NCBI GenBank assembly: GCA_947568835.1
Contig: OX387609.1
Coordinates: forward strand, 6,153,660 to 6,217,659
Length of the DNA stretch: 64,000 nucleotides
Direction of reading: 5' to 3'
Source: Protonemura montana
Taxonomy: Eukaryota; Arthropoda; Insecta; Plecoptera; Nemouridae
The position numbers and the translations under genes were made by a program. The notes under the pieces were generated by a model that made no database searches, was not told the DNA's origin, and worked only from the letters and a program-made list of their open reading frames with translations. Below, in pieces: positions 25,850 through 39,500 of the stretch (position 1 is its first letter; every line of letters begins with the position of its first letter).

Positions 25850-26152
25850 GAGGTTATAGGTATGTTTAACTTTCTGCTGAGCAAACGAGCCGGCAACACG
25901 TTGTAACGGTATGTGCCACCCGATGGCGCTAGCGACAACAAACCTCAACAATTAAATAATAACGACTCAAAATATCGATACATGCATATCAAGACCAACT
26001 GAAGCGAACACCAGTCTCAATTGCGAGTAATCTGCGAGAAATAACGAAATTAAATTTCTTTATTGTCAAAACGATGGTAATAATAATTTAATAGTAATAG
26101 TAATTTTCCGGCTATTTTTCACAAAGACAGTTAAACATTAGCGCTGTGGTAT
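25850..26152 (+). repeat. MITE family copy 8 (plus)
   Basis: ttctgctgagcaaacgagcc, acacgttgtaacggtatgtg, ccacccgatggcgctagcg, actcaaaatatcgatacatg, gcgagtaatctgcgagaaat and the right end ttaaacattagcgctgtgg. Confidence 0.85.
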
Positions 26153-26963
26153 GCTAACACAACAAATTGAGATTGGTACACATAACCTAAAAAAAAAAAA
26201 AAAAACGCTTTCCCTATTCTGTGGGCCACCAATGAAGCTGGTTAGCATTACGTTCCGATGAAAATGCCACTAAAATTATGCTAATAAAAGAAGAGATTAA
26301 TTGTACAATAAACATGGTCGAAGCCGAGCTCGGCGAATGTGATTAGAATTTATTGCTCTACGCTTTGCGGTATAAAACGATGCCATCTCTTGTCGTACCA
26401 AAGCGGCAGCAAGGTTTATTTAGATTCACCGCGATACAAACCGTCGGCTCGGTATAAAAGGTAAAAGCGGCGACATCGGTGCAAACAGATATCGGGGCTG
26501 CTTGGGATTTAATTGTCAGTTATGAAGTCTTTTGGATGAAGCCGCTAGTCAAACAACAGCGGTCACACTATAGGTTAATTTTGTTAAATAGCTTGCGTTG
26601 TATATTGTTTAATAGGAGCTGGATTGTTCGGCTCTGGAAAAAATCATCTTGACAAAACTATCCACGTGACCGTGTCCGGCCATTCTAGCCACAAAGCAGA
26701 GTGAACCCAAATATGGCGGAAAAAGTTGTTATCACCATGGTAACAACCCCTGAAAATAATTTGAAAACACAGCCAGTGATTGGCTGATCATCTCAAAATT
26801 GCTTCTTTATGGATCCTGATACGAGGTTTCCCTCACATGTAACTAGAATTCCAGACAAATTGTATTATTGTTCCCTATCCCGTCTCTCAGGATGAGAATT
26901 TGAAGTTAAATGACTAATTACTGGCTTGTATGGCTTCTCAGAACGAATAAGATCGAGTATTGG
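26153..26963. other. non-coding DNA before the first supported dlp exon
   Basis: Contains a 17-A tract (26189-26205). TATAAAAGG occurs at about 26453 in a slightly GC-richer patch, without a convincing start or exon downstream. Confidence 0.4.
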
Positions 26964-27345
26964 AGTTTAACAACGCACTGTTTTAACATTTGGCCATTTG
27001 GCACTGGGCTTATGGCGTCGGTGAATAAGTGGATGATGATGAACTTAACCTACCCTAGAAAGGAGGATGGGAAACCCGGTGCCAGCACGTAGGCTTCTTC
27101 TGGCAACTGGCATTGAGTGAGTCACCGGCTTAACGTCCCTTCCGAAGGACGGTACAAAGCGAACAGCAGGATTCCTCCACAAATCCATACTGTAGAGAGG
27201 TTGATAAGCAACGCGAAATGAAGTTGTTGTACTAACTTTCATCCCTCCAACTTCTCTCCTGAACAGAACTGGTCGTGTGTATGACGGACACCCATAATAA
27301 ATAATACATCGCAGTAAATTCAGTGAAGTAACGACAGATTCTGTA
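26964..27345 (-). repeat. 5S-derived SINE copy 2 (5S end decayed)
   Basis: Starts tttaacaacgcactgtttta, then ggcgtcggtgaataagtgg, taacgtcccttccgaaggac, ggattcctccacaaatcc and aacagaactggtcgtgtgta. The 5S part beyond is badly degraded. It ends about 70 bp before dlp exon 2. Confidence 0.8.
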
Positions 27346-27417
27346 CCAAAAGTCTCCGTGTTATAGGAAACCAATTATCTTGCCGGGAGATTTATTTTGC
27401 CGTTTGTTTGGTTGCAG

Positions 27418-27576
27418 GCGTGAAGCTTCGCGTGTGCCCGAAGGAACAAACTTGTTGCACCCCCGAGATGGAGACTCAACTGAGTGCGCAGAGCAAGCAG
27501 GAGTACGAGAAGGCGGTGAAAGACACGCTTAACAAACTGGCGATGGTGCTCAAGACGAGGTCCACGAAGTTTGATG
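27418..27576 (+). CDS. dlp: dlp coding exon 2: N-terminal CC motif
   Basis: Follows a T-rich acceptor ending gttgcag and ends at a gtaagt donor. It begins with two bases of a split codon and ends in phase 1. It encodes about 52 residues starting [13 protein letters not shown], the glypican N-terminal motif ([LI]xxCPxxxTCC), followed by an amphipathic helix ([18 protein letters not shown]). Three of the conserved cysteines are here. It is much GC-richer than its surroundings. The next coding exon lies 15 kb away, and phase 1 joins exactly to give EFF at that junction. Confidence 0.93.
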
Positions 27577-30500
27577 GTAAGTGCCGGTGATATGCATGTC
27601 TATACCCGACTCTTGATAGCTCTATCGTTTTGCTGGGTCATAAAATTGATTTATTATTGTGTTTTTTGTTATTTCGATCACTGCTAGCCTGCACAAATTT
27701 TTGAATGGTGTTCACATCCTCGCGGTTATTTTTTTGAATGCCTGTCAGACCCTTAAAATACGCTAAAATAATGCCATCTCCAACCGAAACTTCTGCAAAA
27801 GGTGAAAATAACCTCATCTATAACGCTACTCACATTGCGTTGCTAAGCCCTGGTAGTTTAGTCAAAGCAATGGAGGTAATAAAACAATTAAACGTTAGGA
27901 TAACATCCTACGCCCATTTTGTAAAAAGGTGTTTTGAAAATTCTCCAAAATCAATTGTCTGTACCTACGTACAGAGAAGTAATATTCAAGTAAAATTTCT
28001 CTGCAAAACTTTTGTTCTCCCTCAACTTTCTAAACATCACCGGTACGGCAGACCATGGCCCTGTAGTTATAAACTTTGCACAGCTGTCGAATGTTTCTTT
28101 TGTTTAAAAGTTTCTACAAAATAAAATTTTAACGCATTTTACATCACTTGATTCAACTTCTAATTGCTTTAATAAAACTAAATTTTGGTCTGGTCATAAG
28201 GGCACCGGTATTTGGTTTAAAAGTGAGTGAAGGGTTTAATGTGACCTGTGACAGGTCAAAAGGCGCCGGTGACGGAACACCGTGTTCTCTTCAGATTCTC
28301 TCGAAATGGGTTTTACGACGTCGGGTGCTGATTGATTGTTGAGATGGCATTTAACGACGCACTATTTTGACAACTGGCACTAAAATCCAACGTCTACCGC
28401 CGGCGAATGACAGCCGATGACAAAGCTATTTCTTAAGCGGAGACGTGTGATTTTCTTTCCGTGCTTTTCTTGGGTAGTTACGTTGAAAAGCAATCAATAC
28501 TTTGTTCCGAAGCAAAGTCACCTCTTTTGCATATTGCCGAGGAGATTTCCTCCTTAGATTGCCAATTAAGCCAGTGAATTTCGCAACTTAAATTAGCAAG
28601 TCGCACGTTCAGGACGAACTTTCCCTATTATCGAGTCCTTAAACATCTAAATTTGCCACGTCCCAATCCTTCCGACCACATCCTCCGACTAAACTCCTGA
28701 CCAGACTGAGAAGTGAGGCGGAATGTTTCTGACAAGTTCTCCCAACCTGTGGATCCCTCGCTGTTAATATGTCGCTAGCCAATTAAGTTTCAAAATCCTT
28801 GATAGTCCAAGGTGAAAATTCCCTCAAGACGGATATTACCACAATGCGCAGATTATCAAAGGCGTAGATTGCTCCCAAAGCGTCGATTTCCTAAGGCATA
28901 AATTGTCCCCAAGGTTTAGATTGCTACCAAAGCATAGATTTGCCACGTATCGTAGATCGCCACAGTACATAGATTGCACCCTAGGCGTAGATTGCATATA
29001 GCGTTCATGTCAACCTATTTACGACAGTCCTCTATTTGAAGATGCAAAACCACCCCTATTCTTCGAGTGAAACGTGGTTTGGATTGCTCCCAAAGCATAG
29101 ATTTGCCACATATCGTATGATCGCCACAGTACATAGATTGCACCCTAGGCGTAGATTGCATATATCGTACATTTCAACCTATTTACGGCAGTCCTCTATT
29201 TGAAGATGCAAAACCACTCCTATTCTTCGGGTGAAACGTGGTTTAGCAGGGCGGCTAAATCGCCTTTAGGAATCCCTTGAAATCGTGGTGCTCTCGAGGA
29301 CCTCTGTCTCTTGTCAGGTTATTTACCTTGTTAGTGCGCTTGGCTGGGCAAGGGCGGAGGGCGGGTAAACACATTAGGGGCCCCGGGACACGTGAGTCAA
29401 AGGACGCTTTGGGGAGAAGGTAGACACCTCTTATACCCGCGGGAAGGTGGAGGGGGAGGTGGAAAAATCTATACTTTTTCTGTTTGGGTTGGTTATAGAA
29501 CACTGGTGTTGTATGGTTTCTTGTATGAAGGGGTTGTAAATTAGTATATATTTTAAGTTGGATATTAAGTTAAAGATGCTAACTAGATTTTGCACCTGTT
29601 CAATAAAAATATGGATGGAGAAATATTTGATAAAAAAATGGGGTTGTATTTGCTAGGCTAAGCGACGGTTTTTTTTCAAAGTTCTGATGCTCAAAAAAAA
29701 TTTTTTTTAAGGCAAGTCATCTTAAGTGTTTGAATGTAAGAGAAACGGGCTTTTCGAATTTAAACTCGGTTTACATTAAAAAAAAAAAAAAAAAAATGCC
29801 CAATTGACACCGATATATACCTACCTACGTATGGAACCCATTGTGCCCATTATCAAATTTCTCTAAAGAAGAACCTAATTACGTTAGAAGCGTTTGTAAT
29901 TAATTTAAAATCCTCCCCATTCTGAACAGATGGTTTGTTTTCGGGGCTAGAGAAGTGGGTGCCATCAGGGTTACAGCACTGAATAGGACATTATAAACAT
30001 TGGAGTCAATTTTCCACCTCACTTTTCACCAAAATAAAGGGTTTTTTGTTACGTTTTCATCGTTAAAAAAAAAGTGAATGTTTTCTATCTAAAAGTCATG
30101 CATATGACAAGGAGATGTTTTGTAAGGGTATCTTTTGGTACTATACACAAAAAGAGATGTGCATATTTATTTTCCTTAAGATATTCAAATATCAAAGCCT
30201 GAAAACCTATACATCTGTTATGCCCTCGAGGATCAAGAGAGGAGCATAACGCAGCAAGGAAGACGGTGGTAGCCAACAAACACACAAAAGAAGTCCGATT
30301 GTCGAGTCAATTTTTGTCAATTGAGACAAATTTTTCGAACACAAAGTGAATAACGCCGCCAGCGCCGGTTGGGAAACGAGAGGAGAATTTCAGCTACTGG
30401 CTTCGGTGACAAATAAACGTCGCGTACCTCACAAGAGAGTTGCTAGAGTGAAGTCAGGAAACAAAAGAAACGCTTTTAAAAGTCAAATTCAATATTGTTT

Positions 30501-33500
30501 CAGCCAGAAAACTTGACTATCTTTCTGTATGTTTGTTCAGGTCTGTTTTCTGTTACTTTTTGTCATCTTATACTGGCGTTTTTAAAGCGTTTTTGGATGG
30601 TTAAAGTCTCTAGAGACCGAATCAAAAATAATGGAACCATTGAGTTTGTATTGTATAGTCAGAGGGGCAGCGTTATTGTTGAAATTTCTGCTGAGCAAAC
30701 GAGCTGGCAACACGTGGTAACGGTAGATACCATCCGATGGCGCTTGCGACCGACTTTTTTTTTGATAAACCTCTATATAATCATAGAAAATAAAAAGATT
30801 AATTGAGCGTAAACTAGTCTCAAATGCGAGCAATCTGCGGAAAATAACAAAAGAAATTTCTAGACACTCAAAACGACGGTGACTCCATCTAGGCTGTTTT
30901 CCATTAGCGTTTATAGAAAACAGCGATTGGCTTCTTTTTTTTCTTTTTTTTTGTGGGTGGTTCTTGCATTTTGCTATCACAGTGACATCATTTTGCGTCA
31001 AATAGCCTGCTGTAATAAAGTATACGCTCAGAATTCCTTTGCTCCACTACAAATTGTCATTTGCATGAAAGTATGATAAATTCGTTAGCCGCCCTTGGTC
31101 CCACTCCCAGAGGTGATTTTCACCCGCGTGACACATGAAAAAAATGAAAAATAATACGAAACCTCGCGTATATCGCCACGTGTGCTGACTCGCTTTGCGT
31201 TGACAAAAAGTCGGGTTTAAATATTTAATTTTGATTTCGTTTCCCGTTCATGTTTCATTGTCAGAATTTAGTGTCAAGTGATTTTGCAAGCGCGGGAAAG
31301 TGACAGTGCCGATTCAATTGCCAGTGAAAGACGTTTTTTGAGGGTTGATATTACAGATCTGCCACTGTCAATTGGTTTGCTCACATTTTATAGGCATTTT
31401 ATAGGGGAAATTGCCCTAGCTCTACTCTGCAGGATAACATTCTAAAATCCTGCAAATCTAGTAAACTAAGTGGATATAAATATATTCCAAAAATCGCTGA
31501 ACCCAAAAAAAAATCACAAAAAATTTTATTTTTGGTGCATTGTCAATTTTTGACATTTTTGGATTTTTGGCGTTTTAAAAACACCGGTTCTTGTTGTATC
31601 ACTAAAGTTAAGCAACACTGAGTCACTGCACTCAGTCAAGTATTGGATGGGTGACCATCATACACATGACCAGTTCTGTTCGGGAGAGAGATTGGTGGGA
31701 TGAAAAGTAGTACCTACAACAACTTCACTCGCCTTGCTTATTAACCTTTCGGCAGCATGGATTTGTGGAGGAATCCTGCTGTTAGCGTTGTACCGTCCTT
31801 TGGAAGGGACGTTAAGCCAGTGGTCCCCTAGGTGCTATTCAACAGGAGTCAGCTACGTGCCGGCACCGGGTTTCGTCACCTCTCTTCTAATTTTAGTTAG
31901 GTTCATCATCATCCACACATTCACCGACGCCATTGGGCCAGTGCCCCAGTGTCCGTTGTCAAAACAGTGCGTCGCTAAACCTCACTAATTTATCATCACA
32001 AACAGATATGTTAAAATACATTACTGAGTTGTGAATGCATTTCAAGCTCTTGACACCCTCTATGGTAACAAATAACCTAGTTGAAAACACTTCTTCTACG
32101 CCTTGATAACACTTGAAGAAAGTCATCCAATTTTCGAATCAATCCCGATGTCGTCACAGTCTACATAGCGCCCACAGTTGTTATGTTTCAAATTGTTACT
32201 TCCCAGAACGATTTTATTTAAATTGCGTTTGTATCCGCGTGACGTTTTCACACTCTTAGATCTTACAGTTAGATTCATGGCAATGTCATGTCAATCAAAA
32301 TGACGTCCTGTCAATTCTGTGTCTCAAGGGGTTAGACTAATGATAAGATGATTGAATATCGTAGGTCGGTTTGTCAATTCACAACTGCTACAGAAGGAGG
32401 AAGTTGAAGATAGCCACCGCAATAACTCTAAGACTTTGAGGCTGGAACCCATATAATATAATATTTTATATTATGTTTTTATATTATTCCTGTTATATAT
32501 CCTGTTGTTTGCGTTGTACCGTCCTTCGGAAGGGACGTTAAACCGGTGGTCCCCTCGGTGCTTTTCGAAAGGAGTAGGCTAAGTGCCGGCACCGGGTTTC
32601 CCCTCATCCCTTCTAGGCTAGGTTAGGTTCATCATCATTCTCATCATCATCCACTCATTCACCGACGCCATTTGACCAGCGCCGCATGGCCAGATGTCAA
32701 ATCAGTGCGTCGTTAAACACAACAAATAATAATTAAATTATTATTTTCTGTTTGCTAAACAGAAGAACGTTCTAGTCTGATTGGTTTGGGATATTTTTTG
32801 ACCCTTTGCAGGGTGTTACTGAAAATAATTTTAATGGACCCTTAAAATTAAGAATACATGTAAGATAATATAAAAACTATTAACTTATAAAAAATATTTA
32901 TACAAAAATCAGTTAGAATTTTCCAGGCTACACATAATTTCATCTGGCTATGGTAGTTTTTTTTATCGATTTTGACCGTTTGCTTTTAAATCCAGTGCTT
33001 CTTCTAATTGCACGCAGATCTCCCGTTCTTTGAGATAATAAATAATAGCTGACAACAGTAAATACCAACTTCCTTACAATTCCACTTTTTTGTCTTACCT
33101 CCCTACTTCAACTTTATACCCGATTAGCGATAAGAAGAACTTTGATATTTCTCTTATCGTCTTGTAAAAAATGTGTATTTACAACTTTATTCTTAATATA
33201 ACTCTGATAAAAAACCTACCGCGTTCAATAAAAAAAAATCCTATAAATGCACAAATTGTAAAAAAAAACACAATTTCAGTTATGTTTAACTTTGCTTCCG
33301 AATCTGAGATTTCAAGATTAAGATTGTTACTATCTACCAAATATACTATCGTATCAGAACGCCGCCACGCATTATAAAAGCACGATGCCTATAAACTTTA
33401 TTGGTAGCTTGTATATATGAGGCGTCTTTAAGTTATTCATTACAAACTTTATCAACCATTTCCTATGTGCTGTTAGTCAATATAAACTCAAGTTAAAGCA

Positions 33501-36500
33501 GATAGCCATGATCTTCATCACTTCTTATGCCTACACCAGAGGCATATACCTAGTAATCTTCAACAGCAAGTAGTGTAGCAGTAACCATGCAACCCAAACA
33601 AATATTTGCTGTGCTAATGTCTACATGAACCTCTAGATGAACGAAGGTGGATAGTGTGCCACCATTGGGTTTCAGGCATCTCAATATTTGCCAAGAACGG
33701 TGTTTGGTTTTCATTCGCCGTAATACGCATCATACGCATGCCGAATTGGAGAAAAGATAGGGAATTCGCCGGAAATTTGTCGGTTTTTTTTTAATTTTAT
33801 TTGTGTTTGGTAATGAAAAAAAGTCAGGATGCTTTGTTGAGAAAGCGAGTTGCTGTGATTTGTGTGGTAATAACAGACAGGGATTCTGGTTGGGAAATTG
33901 GGAGGTGTCAATTTTAGTGTCAGCTTTCTTGTTTTGGGCGAGGTTGATCTTTTTGATTTTTATATTGTGTTGTTGTGAGAGATTGTTTTTTTTGTGTTCG
34001 GCTAAATCGAGAGGAACTAATTTTACGATAAAAACCGTGGAGGTCCATTAATTTTTTATTTGATTCATGTGTCACTTTACTTTTTCGTCGTTTTAGAAAA
34101 AAGTTAGTTGCATTGAATTTACAGGTTTAGAAACACAGCGCTAATGTTGAACGTTCTGCTGATTAAACGAGTCGCGATCTATGGTAATGGTATACATTTG
34201 ACTAGATGGCGCTTTTTTTGATAACCTTTTAAAATTAAATAATAGCGATTCAAAATATGATAAATTGAGCGTAATCTAGCCTCAAGTGTGATTAATATGC
34301 GAGAAATATCCTGATTACATTTCCCGGCGCTTGAAATACTGTGGTTCTACCTTGTGGCAGCTGGTATAGAAGTTGTCGTTTGGTATTTTACAAGAAAGTA
34401 AAACATTCGTGCTGGGAATCTTGACTAAAAGGTACTATCAGAATTTTTTGCGAAAAATGGCCAAAAAACTGACAAAAAAGTGATGCTTCCAGGTGAAGTC
34501 ACCGTAATCAATTTAATTACGTTATTTCTCGTGGATTACTCGCATTTTAGATCATGGTTTACGCTCAATTAGTCTTTATTTGTGTAACTTCAATTTTTAA
34601 TTAAAAAAAAATCGATATTTTGAGTTAAATGTTAGAAGTTTGTTTAAAAAGACGGGCGCAATCGCCATCGTGTGCCACCTGCCATTACCGCATGTCACCG
34701 GCTCGTTTGCTCAGCAGAAAGCGTAACATCAACGCTGGTCCTCTGCCTTTACCTATAAACTCAATGACTAACCCATTAAACCCAAGGATTTTAGTAACGG
34801 CATTTAGTTAGTCATGAAATGTGTTTTATTTGTGGATGTCTGTTGCTCTTTCTAAAATGTCACCCATTCGACAGTTGGGCAATTTAAGGGCCCAATCAGA
34901 ATATGATTATGTAGTCTCTCGCCCCTATAAAAGCAAACTAATTGAGTTACCTACCAACTTCAACTCGTGCCAAATGCGGGCTCACAAATTGACATCTGCG
35001 AACGTTAATAATTCGCCTTTCCTGCACGAAAGAAATGATAAAAGCATTGAAAAAGCTGGGCACAACTCTTCGTGTATTTGATTGAATTTCAATAAATGAA
35101 ACCCTTGAACTTTTAGGGTACCACGCCTTTCAATATCAAATTTAATAAAAAGCTTAATCAAATTTAAAAAAGTGAAATAAGAAAGCTGTGTGTATGGAGA
35201 GTCAACAGCTAGGGGGTTGTTAAAAAAAGCAGGCGAAAAGTCAAATAATAAATTTACGAAAGAAGCCCTCTTTTTGCTCATTCGATCCGTACATAGCTTC
35301 ACTGCTGAGAAATCATGTTGGGAACGAATTTTGTTTTCAAAATTACTCAGCTGTGAAAACTCTTCAAAAACTCAAATGTCAATCTTTTGTCTTTCAAGCT
35401 TACAGTATATCCCATTCGTTACTTTGAAAGAGGCTTTCTTTTTTTTTAGTGTATGTCCATATTTCATAGGTAGGTACACATAACCAAAATGATTTGTCTC
35501 TGTCATGACCAATCACCCAATCAATCTACTTATCATAATTGAAATGTGACAGGACATTTGAAATAATCGTCTTAGATGTTTCAAGATTTCATATTTTAAG
35601 CCGGCGATCATTTTGACAGATCAATTAAACACGATGTTAACATAAAATCAGCTTAACAAACCGACAAAGAAGTCGGCAGATATTAAATTGTCTCGATGGC
35701 ATACCACAGATCTAATCCAGAGGGAACGGTCTCGATTTACTGCAAACTTAACTCTCAAAATAAGATACGTTTCAAGCGACAGTCAACTTTTACAGAAGCG
35801 TCCGGACCGAAGTTATAAAATTTTAACTAAAAATTTGAATCGGCATCACCAACAAAACTCTGGCAACTTCATTAACGCTAAGTGCAAAGTTTAACATGAG
35901 ATGTATTTCATTCTTGAACAATTCTAAACAACGGTACACAACCCCGCCCTAGTTAATTAAACAGGGTCCTTTATTGTGTAGGTATCATAACTTGCAACGG
36001 GATCCGTCCAACATTTTTTTTTTATCAAAAGTGATGTATGTATATGTCTAATTACGAAGCTGTCATTTCACTTGGTAACTTATTTTATGTGGACCCCTAA
36101 ATGTTGTCAGAAATTTTCTCCATTGATAGATTTGTAATATTTAACGACGCACTGTTTAGACAACGGACTCTGTGGTCTAAAGGCCTCAATGTATGTTTGG
36201 GTGATGTTGAATAACCTAGACTAGAAGGGAGAAAGGGAAATCCGGTGCCGCCACATAGACAGCTCATGTCGAAGAGCATCAAGAGAACTACATGCTTAAA
36301 GTCTCTTCCGAAGGACGGTACAACTCAAATAGTTTAATCCCCTGAAACCCTTGCTACTGAGAGGTTGCCAAATTTTTGACATACAGCGTTTTCAGTTTTC
36401 GAACCACCTGTAAAAATGAGACCATAAGAGCTATTAAGATCATGTTCATAGTAAGCTTTGTGGTCAGCCATTTAACCGTTTGTCCGCATCTATTTACGAT

Positions 36501-39500
36501 GCCTGGTTACACTGATCTTTCACAAAAATCATTCGCCAAACATTCTCCTTCCCAATTGCTACAAATTTAACCAAAAACCACTTCTCTTCCGCAAAATCGA
36601 TCACTTGACAAAATCTAGCCCATGACAGAAAATGCCACACAATGACTGTTACCCAGGATTGCTACCAACTCTACAATGACATTTCTGCTATGATTTTAGT
36701 GCCGGATTTCAAAATACTTGATAACCTGCAAAATAATTCCCCAGAATTGGTCTAATTAGTAGTTTTTTTTTTATAATTCCTCGATTATCATAACATTTTG
36801 GCACGACAAAGGCTATAGAAAAATGACAGATATCAGCGAAAATGATTTTGTTGTGTTTTTTAAAACCACATTTGGCCCACATGTCACTTCAAAACTACCG
36901 GTAACGCCTCAAATTATAAACCCTCGTTTTAGCAATTCGACCCTCCACTTTAACACCACTCCGAGTGTACCCCGTGTTACACACCACCTGCCCCTGGTTT
37001 CGCCTGTGAAGCAACCCGTCCGACAGCCGTTCGCACCCTTATATCCCATAAACCACCCTTGCCTTCGCGAAATGCTTTAGGCGTGCCCCGAAAAGTGTCA
37101 CCAGCAGAACTTAACTTAACCCTCGGACGCCCCTGTGTTGCCCACTTGCCATGCCGGCGTGCGGTTCGGGGCTGGAATCTTATAACGTACAGCGGTTTTT
37201 TTGGGGGTGGTGGACATAAAAAAAAAAAAAAACTGGAATCATATCGCGATAGTTATTTTTTTATTTTCGATTTAAAATACCGTGTTTTTAGGTATATACG
37301 TTTCTGAAAATAATAAAGTTGTGGTATGCCAGTAAAACATATTTTTTATACTGTCCCTGAGCAATGCATTTTTCAGCTGCAGCCAAACAGCTTTATATGT
37401 AATATGGTCACACATAAACTTTCATTGATTCGATAAAATTCAATAACTATTTATTGCCTGTTAAAATAAATGGAGACAGACTGTAGGCACATAATTTCTT
37501 GGAATCCTTTCTTGGTTTCTTGAAATCGATGAGGACAAGTCGTGCAAGGAGGCGACAAGAACGAAGACATTACTTAATTTCACAGACATGGCAGAGAAAA
37601 GAAGACGATGGCACCACCATTTTCATCTTGTTTACAAGCTCTGTCTATACCTGTCTTAAGGTGTTAGTATTTTCTCCTTCCCTGCCGCTGCTGGTGAGTT
37701 TCAAAGACTTATTTTTGCACCTTGTGGCAAAACGGTGCATTAAGGAAGAAATGCACTGAGAATTTTCTTCGTATTTATGTATTGCCAGTTTAAAACGGAA
37801 TACATTTACTGGTTTTATGAGTTGTCTCTGAATTTCAGTACAATAATCATTCTAATCGATTAAAACAAAACAATTAAGATTAAGATATACCTACATATGA
37901 TAATCAACCCTTACGCTACAATTACCAAAGAAAATTAAGTCAGCTATGCTAGTCTAGACACTTTAAACCCCACATTTACAAATTGACAGTGATCACCACG
38001 CGCCCTGATTTCTCTCCAATTAGCCAGGAAAAAAAATTAATAATTCATATTTCCATTTCATAGTTTTGAGTGGGATGATTCCGGTTTGTACAAACACTCA
38101 AGTAACCACCCCCTTTTAAGATCCAAGTCATCTGTTTTTCTAATTTTCCCCCATTAATCGTCTACACTCATGAATATTCAAGATCATAAGATAATTTAGG
38201 GGCGAGAAATTCTGGTCATCGCCATGCCTTGAGTTTCTTAGTGCAAGTTTTGAGAAGCTACATGCGGCAAAGCTAATGGCATTCATTGCGCTTGGCGGTA
38301 CGTTTTGAGTTGTGCCGTTCTGGTTTCCCTTTGAACGTAGCCAGTCAGCTGTGGGATCGAAGGGGTGAACTACCCCCCCGTGTCCACCCCCCATCGGCTC
38401 TGTGTGATGTCGAGACGGCCCCCTATACCTACTGGCAAGCGATACAATGTCACACGAAGGGGCCAATCGATAGTTGGATGTTCGGGTTCGCTTAGAGGTG
38501 CTGCACAGAGGCAGACTAATTTCAAGACGAAAAAAATATGGGGTTTTCTGTTCGATTTTGGATGTGCGGTATTTAAATCCATTATATCCGTATGTGAATA
38601 ACATACACAAACGTTTTTATTATATATGTACATCTTATGGAGAAGATTAAAAAAATTCGTAGTTTATAATAATAAATATATATTTGTATTTTCTTACTAA
38701 CAACACTATAACCGTCTCAAAAATTGATGCCCAACGGGGACCCGAACCCCGATCTCCACCTATCGCGGGTGTTGCTCTGAACCATTGAGCAATTTGGACA
38801 CTGGCTTTTTGAGACGATTTTAGTGTCTCAAAAAGCCAGTGTCCAGATGCTTTAAAACTCTCAGAATGTATTTTAGTTTTTGAAATGATATGTTTTTATT
38901 CAAGAGCAAGTACAATTTAATTTATAATGAATCGCTTGTATGTACAATATAATATGTCAAATATAGCAAATGCTGTAAAACAATATCGGGGCAAATAAAA
39001 AAATGTATATATCGTTAAACTTTGTTATAATGATGATGTGCGGCCTACCTATTTATGCAGGTGCAACGTTTGTGCAAACTTCTCTTGCTCTTTTTGCTAA
39101 CGCAAACAAAAAAGTTAATGAAATCCCATTAATCTAGTTTTATTACAATAGGTACTTTAATCTTCACAGCCTCTTGGTTCTACTCCTTGGAGAACTGTCA
39201 TTCTCATCAAATACATTAAAATCGTCTCAAAAAGCCAGTGTCTCCAAGTAGCTCAATGGGTTAGAGCAACACCCGCGAAAGGTGGAGATCGGGGTTCGAG
39301 TTCCCAGTAATAAAATACCCCGCGCATTGCAAGCGTTTGCAATTTAAATAAGATTTCATCTAAATACAACATTTTTTATGTTATGAGTAGGTCGCTTCTG
39401 ATTTTGAATTGAATTCAGAGAAATTTAATCAAAATATTATCTAATTGTCCGAATCAGTAATAACAAATAAATACCAGAAATGTTATCGTAAGCTGTTCCT

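Noticed and set aside
26453-26530. TATA-box promoter (TATAAAAGG)
   Set aside because: No credible initiator, exon or open frame follows at the expected distance.
27738-28124. 128-codon plus-strand frame in dlp intron 2
   Set aside because: No recognisable similarity and no splice or phase link to the glypican exons.
31599-31660. Functional 5S rRNA gene
   Set aside because: Only the internal region is similar, the ends are missing, and the same sequence recurs with a SINE body and tail.
36823-37080. Pro/Thr-rich plus-strand frame (85 codons)
   Set aside because: No domain or splice context, and the composition is explained by a locally C-rich stretch.
38140-38610. 156-codon minus-strand frame in a GC-richer patch
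   Set aside because: Several overlapping frames are open here on both strands, and none resembles a protein family; likely composition-driven.
38729-38799. Functional tRNA gene
   Set aside because: The anticodon arm is short, U33 is missing and the sequence is part of a multi-copy foldback element.
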